Program-made: the position numbers and the translations under genes
Part shown: one piece after another, positions 50,580-63,918 of the stretch
How positions within the stretch are numbered: the stretch's first letter is position 1
Layout: each line of letters starts with the position of its first letter
The notes under the pieces: generated by a model
Databases searched by the model: none
Told to the model about the DNA's origin: nothing
The model's input: only the letters and a program-made list of their open reading frames with translations
NCBI GenBank assembly: GCA_039105265.1
Contig: JAPFFF010000077.1
Location: 124,001 to 188,000 of the forward strand
DNA from: Tritrichomonas musculus
Lineage: Eukaryota > Parabasalia > Tritrichomonadida > Tritrichomonadidae
DNA: 64,000 bases
Direction of reading: 5' to 3'

Positions 50580-53500
50580 GTTGAATCTGATGATTCAACT
50601 GCAGTTGTCGTTGCATCTGATGATTCAACTGCAGTTCTCGTTGAATCTGATGATTCAACTGCAGTTGTCGTTGAATCTGATGATTCAACTGCAGTTCTCG
50701 TTGAATCTGATGATTCAACTGTAGTTCTCGTTGCATCTGATGATTCAACTGCAGTTCTCGTTGAATCTGATGGTTCAACTGCAGTTCTCGTTGCATCTGA
50801 TGATTCAACTGCAGTTCTCGTTGAATCTGATGATTCAACTGCAGTTCTCGTTGCATCTGATGATTCAACTGCAGTTCTCGTTGCATCTGATGATTCAACT
50901 GCAGTTCTCGTTGCATCTGATGATTCAACTGCAGTTCTCGTTGAATCTGATGATTCAACTGCAGTTCTCGTTGAATCTGATGATTCAACTGCAGTTCTCG
51001 TTGCATCTGATGATTCAACTGCAGTTCTTGTTGAATCTTATTATTAAACTGCAGTTCTCGTTGAATCTGATGATTAAACTGCAGTTCTCGTTGAATCTTA
51101 TGATTAAACTGCAGTTCTTGTTGAATCTTATTATTAAACTGCAGTTCTCGTTGCATCTGATGATTCAACTGCAGTTCTCGTTGCATCTGATGATTCAACT
51201 GCAGTTCTCGTTGCATCTGATGATTCAACTGCAGTTCTCGTTGCATCTGATGATTCAACTGCAGTTCTCGTTGAATCTGATGATTCAACTGCAGTTCTTG
51301 TTGCATCTGATGATTCAACTGCAGTTCTCGTTGAATCTGATGATTCAACTGCAGTTCTCGTTGCATCTGATGATTCAACTGCAGTTCTCGTTGAATCTGA
51401 TGATTCAACTGCAGTTGTCGTTGCATCTGATGATTCAACTGCAGTTGTCGTTGCATCTGATGATTCAACTGCAGTTCTCGTTGAATCTGATGATTCAACT
51501 GTAGTTCTCGTTGCATCTGATGATTCAACTGCAGTTCTCGTTGAATCTGATGATTCAACTGTAGTTCTCGTTGAATCTGATGATTCAACTGCAGTTCTCG
51601 TTGAATCTGATGATTCAACTGTAGTTCTCGTTGAATCTGATGGTTCAACTGCAGTTCTCGTTGAATCTGATGATTCAACTGCAGTTCTCGTTGAATCTGA
51701 TGATTCAACTGCAGTTCTTGTTGCATCTGATGATTCAACTGCAGTTCTTGTTTCATCTGATGATTCAACTGCAGTTCTCGTTGAATCTTATTATTAAACT
51801 GCAGTTCTCGTTGCATCTGATGATTCAACTGCAGTTCTCGTTGCATCTGATGATTCAACTGCAGTTCTCGTTGCATCTGATGATTCAACTGCAGTTGTCG
51901 TTGCATCTGATGATTCAACTGCAGTTCTCGTTGAATCTGATGATTCAACTGCAGTTCTCGTTGAATCTGATGATTCAACTGCAGTTCTCGTTGCATCTGA
52001 TGATTCAACTGCAGTTCTCGTTGAATCTGATGATTCAACTGCAGTTCTCGTTGCATCTGATGATTCAACTGCAGTTGTCGTTGCATCTGATGATTCAACT
52101 GCAGTTCTCGTTGCATCTGATGATTCAACTGCAGTTCTCGTTGCATCTGATGATTCAACTGCAGTTCTCGTTGCATCTGATGATTCAACTGCAGTTCTCG
52201 TTGCATCTGATGATTCAACTGCAGTTCTCGTTGAATCTGATGATTCAACTGCAGTTCTCGTTGCATCTGATGATTCAACTGCAGTTCTCGTTGCATCTGA
52301 TGATTCAACTGCAGTTCTCGTTGCATCTGATGATTCAACTGCAGTTCTCGTTGAATCTGATGATTCAACTGCAGTTCTCGTTGAATCTGATGATTCAACT
52401 GCAGTTGTCGTTGCATCTGATGATTCAACTGCAGTTCTTGTTGCATCTTAATATTAAACGGCAGTTCTCGTTGCATTTGATGATTCAACTGCAGTTCTCG
52501 TTGAATCTGATGATTCAACTGCAGTTCTCGTTGAATCTGATGATTCAACTGCAGTTGTCGTTGCATCTGATGATTCAACTGCAGTTCTTGTTGCATCTTA
52601 ATATTAAACGGCAGTTCTCGTTGCATTTGATGATTCAACTGCAGTTCTCGTTGAATCTGATGATTCAACTGCAGTTCTCGTTGAATCTGATGATTCAACT
52701 GCAGTTGTCGTTGCATCTGATGATTCAACTGCAGTTCTCGTTGAATCTGATGATTCAACTGCAGTTGTCGTTGCATCTGATGATTCAACTGCAGTTCTTG
52801 TTTAATCTTATTATTAAACTGCAGTTCTCGTTGAATCTTATTATTAAACTGCAGTTCTCGTTGAATCTGATGATTCAACTGCAGTTCTCGTTGCATCTGA
52901 TGATTCAACTGCAGTTCTCGTTGAATCTGATGATTCAACTGCAGTTCTCGTTGCATCTGATGATTCAACTGCAGTTCTCGTTGCATCTGATGATTCAACT
53001 GCAGTTCTCGTTGCATCTGATGATTCAACTGCAGTTCTCGTTGAATCTGATGATTCAACTGCAGTTCTCGTTGAATCTGATGATTCAACTGCAGTTGTCG
53101 TTGCATCTGATGATTCAACTGCAGTTCTTGTTGCATCTTAATATTAAACGGCAGTTCTCGTTGCATTTGATGATTCAACTGCAGTTCTCGTTGAATCTGA
53201 TGATTCAACTGCAGTTCTCGTTGAATCTGATGATTCAACTGCAGTTGTCGTTGCATCTGATGATTCAACTGCAGTTCTTGTTGCATCTTAATATTAAACG
53301 GCAGTTCTCGTTGCATTTGATGATTCAACTGCAGTTCTCGTTGAATCTGATGATTCAACTGCAGTTCTCGTTGAATCTGATGATTCAACTGCAGTTGTCG
53401 TTGCATCTGATGATTCAACTGCAGTTCTCGTTGAATCTGATGATTCAACTGCAGTTCTCGTTGCATCTGATGATTCAACTGCAGTTCTCGTTGCATCTGA

Positions 53501-55559
53501 TGATTCAACTGCAGTTCTTGTTTCATCTTATTATTAAACTGCAGTTCTCGTTGAATCTTATTATTAAACTGCAGTTCTCGTTGAATCTGATGATTCAACT
53601 GCAGTTCTCGTTGAATCTGATGATTCAACTGCAGTTCTCGTTGCATCTGATGATTCAACTGCAGTTCTCGTTGCATCTGATGATTCAACTGCAGTTCTCG
53701 TTGAATCTGATGATTCAACTGCAGTTCTCGTTGAATCTGATGATTCAACTGCAGTTCTCGTTGCATCTGATGATTCAACTGCAGTTCTCGTTGCATCTGA
53801 TGATTCAACTGCAGTTGTCGTTGCATCTGATGATTCAACTGCAGTTCTTGTTTCATCTTATTATTAAACTGCAGTTCTCGTTGCATCTGATGATTCAACT
53901 GCAGTTCTCGTTGCATCTGATGATTCAACTGCAGTTCTTGTTGCATCTGATGATTCAACTGCAGTTCTTGTTTCATCTGATGATTCAACTGCAGTTCTCG
54001 TTGAATCTTATTATTAAACTGCAGTTCTCGTTGCATCTGATGATTCAACTGCAGTTCTCGTTGCATCTGATGATTCAACTGCAGTTGTCGTTGCATCTGA
54101 TGATTCAACTGCAGTTGTCGTTGCATCTGATGATTCAACTGCAGTTCTCGTTGAATCTGATGATTCAACTGCAGTTCTCGTTGAATCTGATGATTCAACT
54201 GCAGTTCTCGTTGCATCTGATGATTCAACTGCAGTTCTCGTTGCATCTGATGATTCAACTGCAGTTGTCGTTGAATCTGATGATTCAACTGCAGTTCTCG
54301 TTGCATCTGATGATTCAACTGCAGTTGTCGTTGCATCTGATGATTCAACTGCAGTTCTCGTTGCATCTGATGATTCAACTGCAGTTCTCGTTGCATCTGA
54401 TGATTCAACTGCAGTTCTCGTTGCATCTGATGATTCAACTGCAGTTCTTGTTTCATCTGATGATTCAACTGCAGTTCTCGTTGCATCTGATGATTCAACT
54501 GCAGTTCTCGTTGAATCTGATGATTCAACTGAAGTTCTCGTTGAATCTGATGATTCAACTGCAGTTCTCGTTGCATCTGATGATTCAACTGCAGTTCTCG
54601 TTGAATCTGATGATTCAACTGCAGTTCTCGTTGCATCTGATGATTCAACTGCAGTTCTCGTTGCATCTGATGATTCAACTGCAGTTCTCGTTGCATCTGA
54701 TTATTCAACTGCAGTTCTTGTTTCATCTTATTATTAAACTGCAGTTCTCGTTGAATCTTATTATTAAACTGCAGTTCTCGTTGAATCTGATGATTCAACT
54801 GCAGTTCTCGTTGCATCTGATGATTCAACTGCAGTTCTCGTTGAATCTGATGATTCAACTGCAGTTGTCGTTGAATCTGATGATTCAACTGCAGTTCTCG
54901 TTGCATCTGATTATTCAACTGCAGTTCTTGTTTCATCTTATTATTAAACTGCAGTTCTCGTTGAATCTTATTATTAAACTGCAGTTCTCGTTGAATCTGA
55001 TGATTCAACTGCAGTTCTCGTTGCATCTGATGATTCAACTGCAGTTCTCTTTGAATCTGATGATTCAACTGCAGTTCTCGTTGAATCTGATGATTCAACT
55101 GCAGTTGTCGTTGAATCTGATGATTCAACTGCAGTTCTCGTTGAATCTGATGATTCAACTGCAGTTCTCGTTGAATCTGATGATTCAACTGCAGTTCTCG
55201 TTGAATCTGATGATTCAACTGCAGTTCTCGTTGAATCTGATGATTCAACTGTAGTTCTCGTTGCATCTGATGATTCAACTGCAGTTCTCGTTGCATCTGA
55301 TGATTCAACTGCAGTTCTCGTTGAATCTGATGATTCAACTGCAGTTCTCGTTGAATCTGATGATTCAACTGCAGTTCTCGTTGAATCTGATGATTCAACT
55401 GCAGTTGTCGTTGCATCTGATGATTCAACTGCAGTTCTTGTTGCATCTTAATATTAAACGGCAGTTCTCGTTGCATTTGATGATTCAACTGCAGTTCTCG
55501 TTGAATCTGATGATTCAACTGCAGTTCTCGTTGAATCTGATGATTCAACTGCAGTTCTC
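50280..55559. repeat. 5.3-kb higher-order unit, copy 1
   Basis: It matches 55560-60870 at an offset of 5,280 bp, changing to 5,340 bp after extra units near 57240. Shared markers include ten C-type units at the start, TTAATATTAAACGG units, TGAAG at 54510 and 59850, and the CTCT-to-TTGAATC junction at 55050 and 60390. Confidence 0.88.
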
Positions 55560-58500
55560 GTTGCATCTGATGATTCAACTGCAGTTCTCGTTGCATCTGA
55601 TGATTCAACTGCAGTTCTCGTTGCATCTGATGATTCAACTGCAGTTCTCGTTGCATCTGATGATTCAACTGCAGTTCTCGTTGCATCTGATGATTCAACT
55701 GCAGTTCTCGTTGCATCTGATGATTCAACTGCAGTTCTCGTTGCATCTGATGATTCAACTGCAGTTCTCGTTGCATCTGATGATTCAACTGCAGTTCTCG
55801 TTGCATCTGATGATTCAACTGCAGTTCTCGTTGCATCTGATGATTCAACTGCAGTTCTCGTTGAATCTGATGATTCAACTGCAGTTGTCGTTGCATCTGA
55901 TGATTCAACTGCAGTTCTCGTTGAATCTGATGATTCAACTGCAGTTGTCGTTGAATCTGATGATTCAACTGCAGTTCTCGTTGAATCTGATGATTCAACT
56001 GTAGTTCTCGTTGCATCTGATGATTCAACTGCAGTTCTCGTTGAATCTGATGGTTCAACTGCAGTTCTCGTTGCATCTGATGATTCAACTGCAGTTCTCG
56101 TTGAATCTGATGATTCAACTGCAGTTCTCGTTGCATCTGATGATTCAACTGCAGTTCTCGTTGCATCTGATGATTCAACTGCAGTTCTCGTTGCATCTGA
56201 TGATTCAACTGCAGTTCTCGTTGAATCTGATGATTCAACTGCAGTTCTCGTTGAATCTGATGATTCAACTGCAGTTCTCGTTGCATCTGATGATTCAACT
56301 GCAGTTCTTGTTGAATCTTATTATTAAACTGCAGTTCTCGTTGAATCTTATGATTAAACTGCAGTTCTCGTTGAATCTTATGATTAAACTGCAGTTCTTG
56401 TTGAATCTTATTATTAAACTGCAGTTCTCGTTGCATCTGATGATTCAACTGCAGTTCTCGTTGCATCTGATGATTCAACTGCAGTTCTCGTTGCATCTGA
56501 TGATTCAACTGCAGTTCTCGTTGCATCTGATGATTCAACTGCAGTTCTCGTTGAATCTGATGATTCAACTGCAGTTCTTGTTGCATCTGATGATTCAACT
56601 GCAGTTCTCGTTGAATCTGATGATTCAACTGCAGTTCTCGTTGCATCTGATGATTCAACTGCAGTTCTCGTTGAATCTGATGATTCAACTGCAGTTGTCG
56701 TTGCATCTGATGATTCAACTGCAGTTGTCGTTGCATCTGATGATTCAACTGCAGTTCTCGTTGAATCTGATGATTCAACTGTAGTTCTCGTTGCATCTGA
56801 TGATTCAACTGCAGTTCTCGTTGAATCTGATGATTCAACTGTAGTTCTCGTTGAATCTGATGATTCAACTGCAGTTCTCGTTGAATCTGATGATTCAACT
56901 GTAGTTCTCGTTGAATCTGATGGTTCAACTGCAGTTCTCGTTGAATCTGATGATTCAACTGCAGTTCTCGTTGAATCTGATGATTCAACTGCAGTTCTTG
57001 TTGCATCTGATGATTCAACTGCAGTTCTTGTTTCATCTGATGATTCAACTGCAGTTCTCGTTGAATCTTATTATTAAACTGCAGTTCTCGTTGCATCTGA
57101 TGATTCAACTGCAGTTCTCGTTGCATCTGATGATTCAACTGCAGTTCTCGTTGCATCTGATGATTCAACTGCAGTTGTCGTTGCATCTGATGATTCAACT
57201 GCAGTTCTCGTTGAATCTGATGATTCAACTGCAGTTCTCGTTGAATCTGATGATTCAACTGCAGTTCTCGTTGAATCTGATGATTCAACTGCAGTTCTCG
57301 TTGCATCTGATGATTCAACTGCAGTTCTCGTTGCATCTGATGATTCAACTGCAGTTCTCGTTGAATCTGATGATTCAACTGCAGTTCTCGTTGCATCTGA
57401 TGATTCAACTGCAGTTGTCGTTGCATCTGATGATTCAACTGCAGTTCTCGTTGCATCTGATGATTCAACTGCAGTTCTCGTTGCATCTGATGATTCAACT
57501 GCAGTTCTCGTTGCATCTGATGATTCAACTGCAGTTCTCGTTGCATCTGATGATTCAACTGCAGTTCTCGTTGAATCTGATGATTCAACTGCAGTTCTCG
57601 TTGCATCTGATGATTCAACTGCAGTTCTCGTTGCATCTGATGATTCAACTGCAGTTCTCGTTGCATCTGATGATTCAACTGCAGTTCTCGTTGAATCTGA
57701 TGATTCAACTGCAGTTCTCGTTGAATCTGATGATTCAACTGCAGTTGTCGTTGCATCTGATGATTCAACTGCAGTTCTTGTTGCATCTTAATATTAAACG
57801 GCAGTTCTCGTTGCATTTGATGATTCAACTGCAGTTCTCGTTGAATCTGATGATTCAACTGCAGTTCTCGTTGAATCTGATGATTCAACTGCAGTTGTCG
57901 TTGCATCTGATGATTCAACTGCAGTTCTTGTTGCATCTTAATATTAAACGGCAGTTCTCGTTGCATTTGATGATTCAACTGCAGTTCTCGTTGAATCTGA
58001 TGATTCAACTGCAGTTCTCGTTGAATCTGATGATTCAACTGCAGTTGTCGTTGCATCTGATGATTCAACTGCAGTTCTCGTTGAATCTGATGATTCAACT
58101 GCAGTTGTCGTTGCATCTGATGATTCAACTGCAGTTCTTGTTTAATCTTATTATTAAACTGCAGTTCTCGTTGAATCTTATTATTAAACTGCAGTTCTCG
58201 TTGAATCTGATGATTCAACTGCAGTTCTCGTTGCATCTGATGATTCAACTGCAGTTCTCGTTGAATCTGATGATTCAACTGCAGTTCTCGTTGCATCTGA
58301 TGATTCAACTGCAGTTCTCGTTGCATCTGATGATTCAACTGCAGTTCTCGTTGCATCTGATGATTCAACTGCAGTTCTTGTTGAATCTGATGATTCAACT
58401 GCAGTTCTCGTTGAATCTGATGATTCAACTGCAGTTGTCGTTGCATCTGATGATTCAACTGCAGTTCTTGTTGCATCTTAATATTAAACGGCAGTTCTCG

Positions 58501-61319
58501 TTGCATTTGATGATTCAACTGCAGTTCTCGTTGAATCTGATGATTCAACTGCAGTTCTCGTTGAATCTGATGATTCAACTGCAGTTGTCGTTGCATCTGA
58601 TGATTCAACTGCAGTTCTTGTTGCATCTTAATATTAAACGGCAGTTCTCGTTGCATTTGATGATTCAACTGCAGTTCTCGTTGAATCTGATGATTCAACT
58701 GCAGTTCTCGTTGAATCTGATGATTCAACTGCAGTTGTCGTTGCATCTGATGATTCAACTGCAGTTCTCGTTGAATCTGATGATTCAACTGCAGTTCTCG
58801 TTGCATCTGATGATTCAACTGCAGTTCTCGTTGCATCTGATGATTCAACTGCAGTTCTTGTTTCATCTTATTATTAAACTGCAGTTCTCGTTGAATCTTA
58901 TTATTAAACTGCAGTTCTCGTTGAATCTGATGATTCAACTGCAGTTCTCGTTGAATCTGATGATTCAACTGCAGTTCTCGTTGCATCTGATGATTCAACT
59001 GCAGTTCTCGTTGCATCTGATGATTCAACTGCAGTTCTCGTTGCATCTGATGATTCAACTGCAGTTGTCGTTGCATCTGATGATTCAACTGCAGTTCTCG
59101 TTGAATCTGATGATTCAACTGCAGTTCTCGTTGCATCTGATGATTCAACTGCAGTTCTTGTTGCATCTTAATATTAAACGGCAGTTCTTGTTGCATCTGA
59201 TGGTTCAACTGCAGTTCTCGTTGCATCTGATGATTCAACTGCAGTTCTCGTTGCATCTGATGATTCAACTGCAGTTCTTGTTGCATCTGATGATTCAACT
59301 GCAGTTCTTGTTTCATCTGATGATTCAACTGCAGTTCTCGTTGAATCTTATTATTAAACTGCAGTTCTCGTTGCATCTGATGATTCAACTGCAGTTCTCG
59401 TTGCATCTGATGATTCAACTGCAGTTGTCGTTGCATCTGATGATTCAACTGCAGTTGTCGTTGCATCTGATGATTCAACTGCAGTTCTCGTTGAATCTGA
59501 TGATTCAACTGCAGTTCTCGTTGAATCTGATGATTCAACTGCAGTTCTCGTTGAATCTGATGATTCAACTGCAGTTCTCGTTGCATCTGATGATTCAACT
59601 GCAGTTCTCGTTGCATCTGATGATTCAACTGCAGTTGTCGTTGAATCTGATGATTCAACTGCAGTTCTCGTTGCATCTGATGATTCAACTGCAGTTGTCG
59701 TTGCATCTGATGATTCAACTGCAGTTCTCGTTGCATCTGATGATTCAACTGCAGTTCTCGTTGCATCTGATGATTCAACTGCAGTTCTCGTTGCATCTGA
59801 TGATTCAACTGCAGTTCTTGTTTCATCTGATGATTCAACTGCAGTTCTCGTTGAATCTGATGATTCAACTGAAGTTCTCGTTGAATCTGATGATTCAACT
59901 GCAGTTCTCGTTGCATCTGATGATTCAACTGCAGTTCTCGTTGAATCTGATGATTCAACTGCAGTTCTCGTTGCATCTGATGATTCAACTGCAGTTCTCG
60001 TTGCATCTGATGATTCAACTGCAGTTCTCGTTGCATCTGATTATTCAACTGCAGTTCTTGTTTCATCTTATTATTAAACTGCAGTTCTCGTTGAATCTTA
60101 TTATTAAACTGCAGTTCTCGTTGAATCTGATGATTCAACTGCAGTTCTCGTTGCATCTGATGATTCAACTGCAGTTCTCGTTGAATCTGATGATTCAACT
60201 GCAGTTGTCGTTGAATCTGATGATTCAACTGCAGTTCTCGTTGCATCTGATTATTCAACTGCAGTTCTTGTTTCATCTTATTATTAAACTGCAGTTCTCG
60301 TTGAATCTTATTATTAAACTGCAGTTCTCGTTGAATCTGATGATTCAACTGCAGTTCTCGTTGCATCTGATGATTCAACTGCAGTTCTCTTTGAATCTGA
60401 TGATTCAACTGCAGTTCTCGTTGAATCTGATGATTCAACTGCAGTTGTCGTTGAATCTGATGATTCAACTGCAGTTCTCGTTGAATCTGATGATTCAACT
60501 GCAGTTCTCGTTGAATCTGATGATTCAACTGCAGTTCTCGTTGAATCTGATGATTCAACTGCAGTTCTCGTTGAATCTGATGATTCAACTGTAGTTCTCG
60601 TTGCATCTGATGATTCAACTGCAGTTCTCGTTGCATCTGATGATTCAACTGCAGTTCTCGTTGAATCTGATGATTCAACTGCAGTTCTCGTTGAATCTGA
60701 TGATTCAACTGCAGTTCTCGTTGAATCTGATGATTCAACTGCAGTTGTCGTTGCATCTGATGATTCAACTGCAGTTCTTGTTGCATCTTAATATTAAACG
60801 GCAGTTCTCGTTGCATTTGATGATTCAACTGCAGTTCTCGTTGAATCTGATGATTCAACTGCAGTTCTCGTTGAATCTGATGATTCAACTGCAGTTGTCG
60901 TTGCATCTGATGATTCAACTGCAGTTCTCGTTGAATCTGATGATTCAACTGCAGTTCTCGTTGCATCTGATGATTCAACTGCAGTTCTCGTTGCATCTGA
61001 TGATTCAACTGCAGTTCTTGTTTCATCTTATTATTAAACTGCAGTTCTCGTTGAATCTTATTATTAAACTGCAGTTCTCGTTGAATCTGATGATTCAACT
61101 GCAGTTCTCGTTGAATCTGATGATTCAACTGCAGTTCTCGTTGCATCTGATGATTCAACTGCAGTTCTCGTTGCATCTGATGATTCAACTGCAGTTGTCG
61201 TTGCATCTGATGATTCAACTGCAGTTCTCGTTGAATCTGATGATTCAACTGCAGTTCTCGTTGCATCTGATGATTCAACTGCAGTTCTTGTTGCATCTTA
61301 ATATTAAACGGCAGTTCTT
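52440..61319. repeat. zone of the TTAATATTAAACGG unit subfamily
   Basis: Twelve units carry TTAATATTAAACGG in place of TGATGATTCAACTG, starting at 52440, 52590, 53130, 53280, 55440, 57780, 57930, 58470, 58620, 59160, 60780 and 61290. Most are followed by a unit with GCATTTG. Neither change was seen outside this zone. The subfamily arose inside the 5.3-kb lineage and spread only with it. Confidence 0.85.
55560..60870. repeat. 5.3-kb higher-order unit, copy 2
   Basis: This is the direct tandem partner of 50280-55559. Local divergence lies around 58980-59280, where the unit order differs and an extra TTAATATTAAACGG unit appears (59160). Confidence 0.88.
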
Positions 61320-62820
61320 GTTGCATCTGATGGTTCAACTGCAGTTCTCGTTGCATCTGATGATTCAACTGCAGTTCTCGTTGCATCTGATGATTCAACT
61401 GCAGTTCTTGTTGCATCTGATGATTCAACTGCAGTTCTTGTTTCATCTGATGATTCAACTGCAGTTCTCGTTGAATCTTATTATTAAACTGCAGTTCTCG
61501 TTGCATCTGATGATTCAACTGCAGTTCTCGTTGCATCTGATGATTCAACTGCAGTTGTCGTTGCATCTGATGATTCAACTGCAGTTGTCGTTGCATCTGA
61601 TGATTCAACTGCAGTTCTCGTTGAATCTGATGATTCAACTGCAGTTCTCGTTGAATCTGATGATTCAACTGCAGTTCTCGTTGAATCTGATGATTCAACT
61701 GCAGTTCTCGTTGCATCTGATGATTCAACTGCAGTTCTCGTTGCATCTGATGATTCAACTGCAGTTGTCGTTGAATCTGATGATTCAACTGCAGTTCTCG
61801 TTGCATCTGATGATTCAACTGCAGTTGTCGTTGCATCTGATGATTCAACTGCAGTTCTCGTTGCATCTGATGATTCAACTGCAGTTCTCGTTGCATCTGA
61901 TGATTCAACTGCAGTTCTCGTTGCATCTGATGATTCAACTGCAGTTCTTGTTTCATCTGATGATTCAACTGCAGTTCTCGTTGCATCTGATGATTCAACT
62001 GCAGTTCTCGTTGAATCTGATGATTCAACTGAAGTTCTCGTTGAATCTGATGATTCAACTGCAGTTCTCGTTGCATCTGATGATTCAACTGCAGTTCTCG
62101 TTGAATCTGATGATTCAACTGCAGTTCTCGTTGCATCTGATGATTCAACTGCAGTTCTCGTTGCATCTGATGATTCAACTGCAGTTCTCGTTGCATCTGA
62201 TTATTCAACTGCAGTTCTTGTTTCATCTTATTATTAAACTGCAGTTCTCGTTGAATCTTATTATTAAACTGCAGTTCTCGTTGAATCTGATGATTCAACT
62301 GCAGTTCTCGTTGCATCTGATGATTCAACTGCAGTTCTCGTTGAATCTGATGATTCAACTGCAGTTGTCGTTGAATCTGATGATTCAACTGCAGTTCTCG
62401 TTGCATCTGATTATTCAACTGCAGTTCTTGTTTCATCTTATTATTAAACTGCAGTTCTCGTTGAATCTTATTATTAAACTGCAGTTCTCGTTGAATCTGA
62501 TGATTCAACTGCAGTTCTCGTTGCATCTGATGATTCAACTGCAGTTCTCTTTGAATCTGATGATTCAACTGCAGTTCTCGTTGAATCTGATGATTCAACT
62601 GCAGTTGTCGTTGAATCTGATGATTCAACTGCAGTTCTCGTTGAATCTGATGATTCAACTGCAGTTCTCGTTGAATCTGATGATTCAACTGCAGTTCTCG
62701 TTGAATCTGATGATTCAACTGCAGTTCTCGTTGAATCTGATGATTCAACTGTAGTTCTCGTTGCATCTGATGATTCAACTGCAGTTCTCGTTGCATCTGA
62801 TGATTCAACTGCAGTTCTCG
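60690..62820. repeat. 2.13-kb partial third copy of the 5.3-kb unit's right part
   Basis: It matches 58530-60660 at an offset of 2,160 bp on both flanks and 2,130 bp between about 59160 and 59821, owing to one unit lost and one regained. It shares TTAATATTAAACGG (58620 and 60780; 59160 and 61290), TGAAG (59850 and 62010) and the CTCT junction (60390 and 62550). Confidence 0.86.
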
Positions 62821-62988
62821 TTGCATCTGATGATTCAACTGCAGTTCTCGTTGAATCTGATGATTCAACTGCAGTTCTTGTTTCATCTTATTATTAAACT
62901 GCAGTTCTTGCTGCATCTGATGATTCAACTGCAGTTCTCGTTGCATCTGATGATTCAACTGCAGTTCTCGTTGCATCTGATGATTCAA

Positions 62989-63918
62989 CTACAGTTCTCG
63001 TTGCATCTGATGATTCAACTGCAGTTCTTGTTTCATCTTATTATTAAACTGCAGTTCTCGCTGCATCTGATGATTCAACTGCAGTTCTCGTTGCATCTGA
63101 TGATTCAACTGCAGTTCTCGTTGCATCTGATGATTCAACTGCAGTTCTCGTTGCATCTTATTATTAAACTGCAGTTCTCGTTGCATCTGATGATTCAACT
63201 GCAGTTCTCGTTGCATCTGATGATTCAACTGCAGTTCTCGTTGAATCTGATGATTCAACTGCAGTTCTCGTTGAATCTGATGATTCAACTGTAGTTCTCG
63301 TTGAATCTGATGATTCAACTGCAGTTCTCGTTGAATCTGATGGTTCAACTGCAGTTCTCGTTGAATCTGATGATTCAACTGCAGTTCTCGTTGCATCTTA
63401 TTATTAAACTGCAGTTCTCGTTGCATCTTATTATTAAACTGCAGTTCTCGTTGCATCTGATGATTCAACTGCAGTTCTCGTTGCATCTGATGGTTCAACT
63501 GCAGTTCTCGTTGAATCTGATGATTCAACTGTAGTTCTCGTTGAATCTGATGATTCAACTGCAGTTCTCGTTGAATCTGATGGTTCAACTGCAGTTCTCG
63601 TTGAATCTGATGATTCAACTGCAGTTCTCGTTGAATCTGATGGTTCAACTGCAGTTCTCGTTGAATCTGATGGTTCAACTGCAGTTCTCGTTGAATCTGA
63701 TGATTCAACTGTAGTTCTCGTTGCATCTGATGATTCAACTGCAGTTCTCGTTGCATCTGATGATTCAACTGCAGTTCTCGTTGAATCTGATGATTCAACT
63801 GCAGTTCTCGTTGAATCTGATGATTCAACTGCAGTTCTCGTTGCATCTGATGATTCAACTGCAGTTCTCGTTGCATCTGATGATTCAACTGCAGTTCTCG
63901 TTGCATCTGATGATTCAA
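62989..63918 (-). other. open frame of 309 codons, same decamer
   Basis: It lies between the last two TACAG-derived stops. The phase is also open from 63922 to the right window edge and from 1729 to the left edge, so partial frames continue outside the window. Confidence 0.28.

Larger units (their letters stand above)
44149..62988 (-). other. open frame of 6,279 codons, the longest in the window
   Basis: This is one uninterrupted minus-strand frame of 18.8 kb between TAG codons made by TACAG units at 44149 and 62989. It is almost wholly NHQ[IM]QRELQL decamers. Local variants are LQLNNKMQ (TTATTTAAC units, 44.7-47.8 kb), ELPFNIKMQ (TTAATATTAAACGG units, 52.4-61.3 kb) and QFNNKMKQ. Residues at even decamer positions (H, I, R, L, L) alternate with polar residues at odd positions (N, Q, Q, E, Q). 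No non-repetitive domain, intron signal or start context was seen. It could be part of a giant repeat exon, but a satellite by-product is more likely. Confidence 0.32.

Noticed and set aside
44149-62988. A real 6,279-residue protein gene
   Set aside because: It has no unique termini, domain, promoter or splice signal. A stop-free 30-bp unit yields such frames automatically. Kept as an open frame and a finding, not called as a CDS.
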